5,184 bases of DNA from an uncultured Verrucomicrobiae bacterium (GTDB lineage: Bacteria; Verrucomicrobiota; Verrucomicrobiia; Palsa-1439). The stretch covers positions 1-5,184 of the forward strand of contig CALBCO010000023.1 of the NCBI GenBank assembly GCA_937927265.1, given 5' to 3'. Below the pieces are notes generated by a model. It worked only from the letters and a program-made list of their open reading frames with translations, searched no databases and was not told where the DNA came from. Within the stretch, counting starts at the first letter, position 1, and each line of letters opens with the position of its first letter. Positions 1 to 5,184 of the stretch are shown in pieces. A program made the translations under genes and the position numbers.

Positions 1-138
1 GTGCTGGAGTTTCATTACGATGCGCTGGCCGACGGACTGCGAGTCTTGCTGTCGCGGCTGGGGATGAACTGCGTACTGTGTCGCGTCTCCCGCCCCGCCA
101 CCGTGTCCGCCCCACTCCCCCTTTTCAACACCTCCTAG
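1..138 (+). CDS. C-terminal fragment of an unidentified protein, possibly LAGLIDADG/intein-like
   Basis: Frame 1 is open from the window edge to a TAG at 136-138, giving 45 codons, so the gene would begin outside the window. The first part, with residues 7-21 reading DALADGLRVLLSRLG, has the pattern L-A-x-x-L/V-x-x-L-L-x-R-L-G. This recalls the helix near the end of LAGLIDADG endonuclease domains in inteins, where 'LAEDVQHLLLRLGI'-like text is common. The last roughly 18 residues are rich in Pro, Ser and Thr and look non-homologous, as if the frame had been lost through a frameshift or truncation. No splice-site motif (His-Asn plus Cys/Ser/Thr) is visible. Frame 3 is also open across this stretch but its composition is less protein-like. 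Family identity is inference from a short pattern only; the stretch could equally be an ordinary helical C-terminus or non-coding. Confidence 0.35.
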   Translation: MLEFHYDALADGLRVLLSRLGMNCVLCRVSRPATVSAPLPLFNTS

Positions 139-263
139 AAAAACCGGGGAATGTCCTTGCCTGAAACTCTTGCGCAAAAAACGCAGGATTTAAGAAATAA
201 GGGACTAAAACGGGCAGCGATCTCGACAACTCGCCGTTCACGGTCGGACGAAGCGGGGCGTAT

Positions 264-1604
264 TTGTTCAAGCGCAACAAGATTTACTACCTCGTCGCCG
301 CCGAGTGGACGAGTCGCACGGGCTGGCCGGTGTCGGACAACTACGTGGCCGCCGCGGAAAACATTTACGGGCCGTATGATTGCCGGCATCTGATGGTCGC
401 CCACGGCGGCGAGACGACCGTGTTCGCCGGCGGCCAAGGGAACTGGTTCGCCACGATGGTCGGGGAGGATGCGCGGGCGAAGTTCCGGCAGCGCGCGGCC
501 GTGGTGCCGTTGGCCTGGGGCAAACAGGATTTGTACTTCACGCGCGGCGTGAAGTTCGAGTTCCCGTCGAAACCACAACACGTCATCACCGAACGCGGGC
601 CGTGGGACCAGTGCCGGCCGTTGACGGACGACGTGATCCGCGATGTCGAGGTGATGACGCATACCGACGGCTACGTGTATTACACGGGCACGTGTTATTC
701 CGATGAGTTCGAGGATCAGGTGGTGTTGTGGCGGTTCAAGATCGCGGACACGGCGAAGGTCGGCCGGGGCGCGATGCCGGCGGAACGAAAAGCGGTGATT
801 CATTTCAAAGACCTGCACTGGCTCGATTACGAGAATCGGCTCAAGCACGGCAAAAGCAAACGGGGCGGTTACGGCCTGACCCGCCGTTGCATGGACGCCG
901 ATGTGTTTTTTCTGAAAGGCACGTTCTACATGACGTTCAACCTCTACAACGTGGACGGCGAACTCCGGCAGCACGGGACGTTGGACGGCGGCCGGACGTT
1001 CACGGCGGGGTCGGGCGTGATCCGCAGCAAATCCGGCACGTGGGACGGGCCGTGGGAATCGGTGGGCCGCGCGCCGTACGCGCATTGCCAACTGCGCGAG
1101 GACGAACAGGGCCGGATCGTCACCCAACGCGGCTGGCGCGGCGTGATGTATCTGAAACCCGACGGCACGTTTGACGTGTTGAAGAAGACGGAGGACCTGC
1201 CGGTGATTCAGTATCCGCCGCAAGGCATGGCGTTTTGCGATGACGGTACTCCGTTCGCGCAGGTCGGGTTCTGCGATTGGTTCAAGGCGTTTCAATGGAC
1301 CTCGACCGAATGGAACGGCCCGGCCAGTCTGCACATCGAGAGCCGGGCGGGCGGCACCTATGATCGGTCGTTTGCGTGGTCGGAGTCGGGGCGGGAGGAA
1401 GGCCCGTATCCGCGTTGTCCGAACACGTTGCCGCACTGCGGTGGCGCGGCATATTTCCGCGACGACAAGGGCCGGTACTGGAGCACATTTTTCGGCAACG
1501 ACTCGACCGGCCCGTGGTTCGAGCTGATGGGCATCATCCCGCTGAAAGTCCGGCAACAAGGCCGGCAATACCTCGTGGACATCGCCGACGAGTGGCCGAA
1601 GTGA
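264..1604 (+). CDS. GH43-like beta-propeller protein, probably 5'-truncated
   Basis: This is a 446-codon frame from a TTG start to TGA 1602-1604. The protein is soluble, with no signal peptide or membrane segment visible. It is rich in the aromatic, Gly and Asp blade motifs of five-bladed propellers of the glycoside hydrolase 43 type: residues 1-15 (KIYYLVAAEW), 126-143 (RDVEVMTHTDGYVYYTGT), 209-222 (MDADVFFLKGTFYM), and the Trp/Gly/Asp-rich end 391-417. Residues 36-83 and 380-427 are ungapped repeats of one 48-residue unit (GPY, His-Gly-Gly, a Gly/Trp/Thr core, ending I/V-P-L). The layout therefore looks like the last blades of one propeller followed by a second, nearly complete one. The second propeller has Asp127 at the usual first acidic site. 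The usual APE and DASLF-like sites read MDADV (210-214) and AHCQL (273-277), so catalysis is doubtful. In-frame residues fitting the family (DLDNSPFTVGRSGAYLF) lie upstream of TTG 264, back to TAA 198-200, without any ATG or GTG. A GGGG at 255-258 is the only weak ribosome-binding candidate. The gene is most likely a decaying or rearranged remnant. The substrate is unknown; plant or algal glycans are the family norm. Confidence 0.72.
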   Translation: MFKRNKIYYLVAAEWTSRTGWPVSDNYVAAAENIYGPYDCRHLMVAHGGETTVFAGGQGNWFATMVGEDARAKFRQRAAVVPLAWGKQDLYFTRGVKFEFPSKPQHVITERGPWDQCRPLTDDVIRDVEVMTHTDGYVYYTGTCYSDEFEDQVVLWRFKIADTAKVGRGAMPAERKAVIHFKDLHWLDYENRLKHGKSKRGGYGLTRRCMDADVFFLKGTFYMTFNLYNVDGELRQHGTLDGGRTFTAGSGVIRSKSGTWDGPWESVGRAPYAHCQLREDEQGRIVTQRGWRGVMYLKPDGTFDVLKKTEDLPVIQYPPQGMAFCDDGTPFAQVGFCDWFKAFQWTSTEWNGPASLHIESRAGGTYDRSFAWSESGREEGPYPRCPNTLPHCGGAAYFRDDKGRYWSTFFGNDSTGPWFELMGIIPLKVRQQGRQYLVDIADEWPK

Positions 1605-1754
1605 CGGTGGCAGAGAAGAAGGGATTCCCGCCCCTCGTGAGAAGGTTTTTCAATCCCAAACAGACGACAAGCTTGGCTCAGCTTTCGCTTGCCATCCGAA
1701 CGCTTCAACACACCGGCCAACCACATTCAGGGTTGTCGTTGTCGACCTCGTGAC

Positions 1755-1776
1755 CAGCGAGAATTCCCTCTCGCTG
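1755..1776. other. 8-bp perfect hairpin with 6-base loop
   Basis: CAGCGAGA (1755-1762) pairs perfectly with TCTCGCTG (1769-1776) around the loop ATTCCC. It sits about 150 bases after the stop of the propeller gene. The next bases are CAAGCCTG with no T-run, so it is not a standard intrinsic terminator. It could be a U-tract-independent terminator, an RNA-stabilising stem, a protein site, or chance. The hairpin is seen directly; any function is inference. Confidence 0.4.
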
Positions 1777-1868
1777 CAAGCCTGTTGAGACGAGTCAGCA
1801 GCGCGAATGTTCTTCGTTTTGGCAACCGGTGTTCGACTCTGTTCAGCCGTTCTTCTGCATGGAGCAAG

Positions 1869-1958
1869 GGGCGCATCTTGACACTGCCACCACAGGAATA
1901 GTCATTGGAGCGGCGAGCAGGCTCGCGGCTCCAACGGTGGTAGTAGTAAGATGCGCCC
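1869..1958. repeat. 90-base imperfect inverted repeat (MITE- or REP-like)
   Basis: The outer arms GGGCGCATCTT (1869-1879) and AAGATGCGCCC (1948-1958) are perfect 11-bp inverted copies. Pairing continues inward for 12 more positions with four mismatches (CCACC with GGTGG at the inner end). A 13-base bulge on the left side (1892-1904, against one base on the right) follows. The core stem is TTGGAGC-G-GCGAGC (1905-1918) against GCTCGC-G-GCTCCAA (1921-1934), which is 13 pairs with one G-G mismatch and only AG between the arms. The whole would fold into one long hairpin or cruciform. It encodes nothing obvious and no target-site duplication is clear. The shape suits a small non-autonomous mobile or interspersed palindromic element. 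No T-run follows, so it is not a classic terminator. Confidence 0.65.
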
Positions 1959-2026
1959 AGACGCGAGGACAAGCGGAAAAACAACTAGACAACATTCGCC
2001 CGGACGGTAGGATGCACGGCGTTTTC

Positions 2027-3991
2027 ATGCACGAACTCGTCAAACAACAATGGCTGATACCGTTTCTGCCGCTCGTGGCGGCGGCTGTGCAGTCGTTGCT
2101 GCCGCGCCGGGCGCGGAAGCTGTCGGCCGGTATCTGTCTGACAGCGATGGGCGGGTCGTGTCTGCTGGCGTTGCGGGCGTTCATCGGGACGCTGGGGCAC
2201 CACGAGGCGGAACGGGCCATCTGGAACTTCACCTGGTTCGATTACGGCACCACCTCGCTGCAAATCGGGTTTATCCTCGATCCGTTGACGGCGGCCATGG
2301 CGTTGATGGTGGCGTTCGTTGGGTTCTGGATCTTCGTCAACGCCACCGGGTACATGCACGAGGACGAAAACTTCACCCGGTTCTTCTGTTTCCTGTCGTT
2401 GTTTGCGGCGGCGATGCTTGGGTTGGTGGTGGCAAACAATCTGTTGCTGCTGTTTATCTGCTGGGAACTGGTCGGGTTGTGCAGCTATTTGCTGATCGGG
2501 TTTTGGTATTTCGAGCCAAGCGCAGCGGCGGCAATGAAGAAAGCGTTCATCACGACGCGGATCGGCGACATCGGGTTCTTTCTCGGCATCCTGTTGCTCT
2601 ACTGGCAAGCCGGTACGGTTACTCTGTACGACGGCGGCAACGGCGCATTGGAACAGGTCGGTCGTCTGGCCGGTCTCCCCGGCTGGTTCGGTTGGAGCAT
2701 GGCGACGACGATTGCGGTGCTGTTGTTCATCGGCGCGATGGGCAAGAGCGCGCAGTTCCCGCTGCACGTGTGGTTGCCGGACGCGATGGAAGGGCCGACC
2801 CCGGTCAGTGCGCTGATTCACGCGGCAACGATGGTGGCGGCGGGCGTGTTCATGGTCGGCCGGATGTTCGCGCTGTTTGCGGCGGATGCGACTGGCTTGG
2901 CGTTGAACGTCGTGATGTGGGCCGGGTGTTTCACGGCGTTGTTCTCGGCGACGATTGCGGTGGCGCAGTTCGACATCAAACGGGTGCTGGCGTACTCGAC
3001 CTGCTCGCAACTCGGGTTCATGATGATGGCGCTCGGCGCGGGCGGACTCGCTCCCGGCCAATTCCATTTGTTGACGCATGCGTTCTTCAAAGCGTTGTTG
3101 TTCCTCGGTTCCGGCTGCGTGATCATCGGCACCCATCACGAACAAGACATGCGAAAGATGGGCGGCTTGAAGAAATACATGCCGGTCACGTTCTGGTGCT
3201 ATCTGATTGGAATGCTCGCGCTGGCCGGGGTACCGCCCTTTGCCGGGTTCTTCTCGAAGGACGAGGTGCTGCTGGTGACGTTTCAACGCAGCAAACTGGC
3301 GTGGGGATTGGCGACGTTTGCGGCGTTTCTGACGGCGTTTTATATGACACGGCAAATGTTCATGGTGTTTGCCGGCAACTGGCGCGGACACCATCACCCG
3401 CATGAAGTGTCTTGGAACATGTGGCTGCCGCTTGTGGTGCTCAGCGTGTTTGCGGCTGGTTTGGGGTTCTTCGGCGGCCAATACAGCCACTACCTCGGCG
3501 CGTACGAGGAAGCGCATCACGGGAAGATGCTGGTGATGGGGTTGTCGGTGGCGGTCGGCGCGGCCGGTATCCTGTGGGGGTGGGTGGTGTATGGACGGCG
3601 GACGATGGCGCGGGCGGATGAGGCGGACCCGTTGGCGGCGAAGATTGGCGTGTTGTTCACGTGGCTCAACCGAAAATGGTACGTGGACGAGTTTTACGAG
3701 GCGACGGTGATCGCGTTCACGACGTGGCTCGGAAAACTTTGGCGGGAGTTCGACCGGTTGATCGTGGATGGCGCCCTGCACGCGATGGCGTGGATTTCGT
3801 GGGGCATTTCCCAAGTCTGCCGGTGGGTGGGGGATGAGTTCTTCATCAACGGCGGGTTTGATGCCGGCTGCCAGACGATCCGCGATTCCGGGCGCGGTCT
3901 GGCTAGGTTGCAGAGCGGTCGGGTGCAGAACTATTTCCGCATCCTGAGTCTCGGCGCGGCCATTCTGGTGGTGGTGTATTTCCTGACATGA
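2027..3991 (+). CDS. nuoL: NADH-quinone oxidoreductase subunit L (complex I antiporter-like subunit)
   Basis: This 654-residue integral membrane protein forms the distal end of the complex I membrane arm, where it moves protons as quinone is reduced. Its length fits full NuoL (about 600-680), not the shorter NuoM, NuoN or Mrp-type relatives. Hydrophobic segments start at residue 9 (WLIPFLPL). The antiporter core contains CWELVGLCSYLLIGFW with Glu147, then RIGDIGF with Asp181, GAMGKSAQFPLHVWLPDA with Lys240, SALIHAATM with His265, FDIKRVLAYS with Lys318, HLLTHAFFKALLF with His347, His351 and Lys355, and FFSKDEV with Lys411-Asp412. By family knowledge these match E. coli Glu144, Asp178, Lys229, His254, Lys305, His334, His338, Lys342 and Lys399-Asp400. 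The C-terminal part (about 534-654) carries the long amphipathic lateral-helix region, then LARLQSGRVQNY (625-636) and the last membrane helix. This region is diagnostic of NuoL. The ATG at 2027 places LIP at the usual distance from the start. ATG 2012 in the same frame would add five residues, and neither has an ideal ribosome site (GGTAGGA at 2006-2012). The gene overlaps nuoM by four bases. Confidence 0.97.
   Translation: MHELVKQQWLIPFLPLVAAAVQSLLPRRARKLSAGICLTAMGGSCLLALRAFIGTLGHHEAERAIWNFTWFDYGTTSLQIGFILDPLTAAMALMVAFVGFWIFVNATGYMHEDENFTRFFCFLSLFAAAMLGLVVANNLLLLFICWELVGLCSYLLIGFWYFEPSAAAAMKKAFITTRIGDIGFFLGILLLYWQAGTVTLYDGGNGALEQVGRLAGLPGWFGWSMATTIAVLLFIGAMGKSAQFPLHVWLPDAMEGPTPVSALIHAATMVAAGVFMVGRMFALFAADATGLALNVVMWAGCFTALFSATIAVAQFDIKRVLAYSTCSQLGFMMMALGAGGLAPGQFHLLTHAFFKALLFLGSGCVIIGTHHEQDMRKMGGLKKYMPVTFWCYLIGMLALAGVPPFAGFFSKDEVLLVTFQRSKLAWGLATFAAFLTAFYMTRQMFMVFAGNWRGHHHPHEVSWNMWLPLVVLSVFAAGLGFFGGQYSHYLGAYEEAHHGKMLVMGLSVAVGAAGILWGWVVYGRRTMARADEADPLAAKIGVLFTWLNRKWYVDEFYEATVIAFTTWLGKLWREFDRLIVDGALHAMAWISWGISQVCRWVGDEFFINGGFDAGCQTIRDSGRGLARLQSGRVQNYFRILSLGAAILVVVYFLT
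3967..3991 (+). promoter_or_regulatory. nuoL-nuoM ATGA stop/start overlap with weak ribosome site
   Basis: The nuoM ATG (3988-3990) overlaps the nuoL TGA (3989-3991). A purine-rich GGTGGTGGTG (3967-3976), still inside the nuoL coding sequence, lies 11 bases upstream and can serve only as a poor Shine-Dalgarno sequence. The arrangement points to translational coupling, which would favour equal amounts of the two subunits. The overlap is seen directly; coupling is inferred. Confidence 0.55.
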
Positions 3992-5184
3992 GCGCCGAAC
4001 TTCCATATCTCAGCTTGATCACGTTTCTGCCGCTGGCGGGCGCGCTGGTCGTGTGGCTGTTGCCGAAGACGGCGGACCGGGCGGTCAAGGTCACAGCCCT
4101 CGCGGCCAGCATCGGGTCGTTGTTGCTGACGTTGTGCGTGTGGAGCCGGTACCAGGCGTCGGCGGGAATGATGTTTGTCGAGCGCTACCCGTGGATCGCG
4201 GCGTTGAAGGTGGATTATCACCTCGGCGTGGACGGCTTGAGCGTGGCGATGTTGCTGCTGACGGCGGTCATTACGCCGCTGGCGTTGTTGGCGCATTGGA
4301 AACTCGACCAGCAGGTCAAGCTGTTCTTCTTTTTGTTCCTGTTGCTCCAGACCGGAATGTTCGGCGTGTTCACCGCGCTGAACTTCTTCCATTGGTTCAT
4401 CTACTGGGAACTGGGTTTGATCCCGATGTTTTTCCTGATCAAACTCTGGGGGCATGAAGAACGGACGTATGCGTCATTCAAGTTCTTCCTGTACACGCTG
4501 GCCGGTAGCGTGACGATGTTGCTTGGCTTCGGGTTTCTGTACCTGAAGACCGGTACGCTGGATTTCATCGAACTACGCCAACTCGCCGCCGTCAAACCGC
4601 TCGTCGAAGGGACGCTGGGCAAATGGTTGTTTTGGGGCGTGTTTCTTGGGTTTGCCATCAAAGTGCCGATCTGGCCGTTCCACACGTGGTTGCCGGACGC
4701 ACACACGCAAGCGCCCACCGGCGGCTCAATGGTGTTGGCGGCAATCCTGTTGAAGATGGGCGTGTACGGTTTCCTACGGGTGGTGTTGCCGATCTTTCCA
4801 GAACAGGTCGTGACGCATTTACCTGTGTTGCTCTATCTGACATTGGCCAGCATTATTCTTGGCGCGTTCGCGGCGCTGGCGCAAACGGATTTCAAACGGC
4901 TGGTGGCCTACTCGTCAGTCAACCACATGGGCTACGCGATGTTGGGCATCTTCGCCGCCGCCACTGCGGGTAACTTCAACGACCGGGCGGCGGCATTGAA
5001 CGGCGCGGCGTTGCAGATGTTCAACCACGGCATCAGCTCGGCGGCGTTGTTTTTCATGGTCGGAGTCATCTACGAACGCACGCACACCCGGCAATTGGCG
5101 GATTTCGGCGGCCTGCGCAAAATTATGCCGGTTTATGCGGGGGTGCTTGGGATTTCAATGTTCTCGTCGCTGGGGTTGCCGGGG
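3988..5184 (+). CDS. nuoM: NADH-quinone oxidoreductase subunit M, N-terminal 399 residues (runs off the window)
   Basis: The frame stays open from ATG 3988 to the last base, giving 399 of an expected 490-560 residues. NuoM is the middle antiporter-like proton-pumping subunit of the complex I membrane arm, next to NuoL. Visible marks are the hydrophobic N-terminus (LITFLPLAGALVVWLLP), DYHLGVDGLSVAMLLLT, and FIYWELGLIPMFFLI with Glu141. They continue with FAIKVPIWPFHTWLPDAHTQ with Lys225, LLKMGVYGFLR with Lys256, QTDFKRLVAYSSVNHMGY with Lys303 and His313, and MFNHGISSAALFF with His347. By family knowledge Glu141, Lys225 and Lys256 match E. coli Glu144, Lys234 and Lys265. The region that should hold the last key acid (E. 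coli Glu407) begins at SSLGLPG, exactly where the window stops. The HTWLPDAHTQAPT text and the lack of a NuoL-type long tail so far separate it from NuoL and NuoN. nuoN would be the expected next gene. Confidence 0.97.
   Translation, partial: MSAELPYLSLITFLPLAGALVVWLLPKTADRAVKVTALAASIGSLLLTLCVWSRYQASAGMMFVERYPWIAALKVDYHLGVDGLSVAMLLLTAVITPLALLAHWKLDQQVKLFFFLFLLLQTGMFGVFTALNFFHWFIYWELGLIPMFFLIKLWGHEERTYASFKFFLYTLAGSVTMLLGFGFLYLKTGTLDFIELRQLAAVKPLVEGTLGKWLFWGVFLGFAIKVPIWPFHTWLPDAHTQAPTGGSMVLAAILLKMGVYGFLRVVLPIFPEQVVTHLPVLLYLTLASIILGAFAALAQTDFKRLVAYSSVNHMGYAMLGIFAAATAGNFNDRAAALNGAALQMFNHGISSAALFFMVGVIYERTHTRQLADFGGLRKIMPVYAGVLGISMFSSLGLPG

Larger units (their letters stand above)
1605..2026. other. 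422-base intergenic region with no convincing gene
   Basis: Short open frames exist on both strands, but none shows a protein-like composition, a conserved motif or a good start signal. The composition is less GC-rich than the flanking genes. The region contains the hairpin at 1755-1776 and the 90-base inverted repeat at 1869-1958, described separately. A promoter for nuoLM should lie here if these genes start their own transcript. I see one perfect TTGACA (1878-1883) inside the inverted repeat but no good -10 box at 16-18 bases from it. No T-rich intrinsic terminator for the upstream gene is obvious. Confidence 0.7.

Noticed and set aside
151..393. 80-codon + strand frame starting at ATG 151
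   Set aside because: From about codon 23 it runs out of phase with the propeller reading frame and becomes Arg/Ser/Thr-rich. The first roughly 20 residues could be a lost start of the propeller gene before a frameshift, but I recognise no family similarity in them.
135..1568. 477-codon open frame on the - strand opposite the propeller gene
   Set aside because: Its translation is dominated by Arg, His, Pro and Ala with no motif, as expected from the antisense of a GC-rich gene. The + strand frame carries clear blade motifs.
1878..1904. Perfect TTGACA (-35 like) inside the inverted repeat as a nuoLM promoter
   Set aside because: The bases 16-18 further on (around 1899-1906, TAGTCATT) match TATAAT poorly, and an AATAGT would be only 14 bases away. 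Not strong enough to call a promoter.
2050..3405. 451-codon + strand frame overlapping nuoL in another phase
   Set aside because: It is an Arg/Gly/Val-rich shadow frame with no motif, fully inside nuoL.
1985..4006. 673-codon open frame on the - strand opposite nuoL
   Set aside because: It is rich in Arg, His, Gln, Pro and Glu with no recognisable domain. It mirrors nuoL almost exactly, which is certain, so it is an antisense shadow.

Overview
The window is high-GC bacterial DNA with all recognisable genes on the + strand. It has two halves of different character. The right half (about 2027-5184) starts a respiratory complex I gene set: a complete nuoL and, overlapping it by four bases (ATGA), the first 399 codons of nuoM, which runs off the right edge. 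These are the two antiporter-like, proton-pumping membrane subunits of NADH:quinone oxidoreductase. The charged and histidine residues expected along their proton paths are present in the visible parts, so both look functional.

The left half is accessory and partly decayed. Positions 1-138 are the 3' end of an open frame whose first part resembles the tail of a LAGLIDADG-type (intein or homing endonuclease) domain, though this is tentative. After a short AT-richer junction comes a 446-codon gene (264-1604) of the GH43-like five-bladed beta-propeller type. It appears to have lost its 5' end. In-frame residues that fit the family continue upstream of the only usable start (TTG 264) to a TAA at 198-200. 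What remains looks like the last blades of one propeller followed by a second propeller whose usual acidic catalytic positions are not clearly kept.

Between the two halves lies a 422-base stretch without a convincing gene (1605-2026). It holds an 8-bp hairpin (1755-1776) and a 90-base imperfect inverted repeat (1869-1958) that looks like a small interspersed or MITE-like element. nuoL is therefore not directly preceded by nuoK, as it is in the standard nuoA-N order. The nuoLM pair either begins its own transcription unit or was separated from the rest by rearrangement.

The organism cannot be fixed from this window. The high GC, a sugar-active propeller protein of a type common in polysaccharide degraders, and the NuoL/NuoM style would suit a member of the Verrucomicrobia-Planctomycetes group, but this is only an inference. 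No tRNA, rRNA, CRISPR array or complete insertion sequence was seen.
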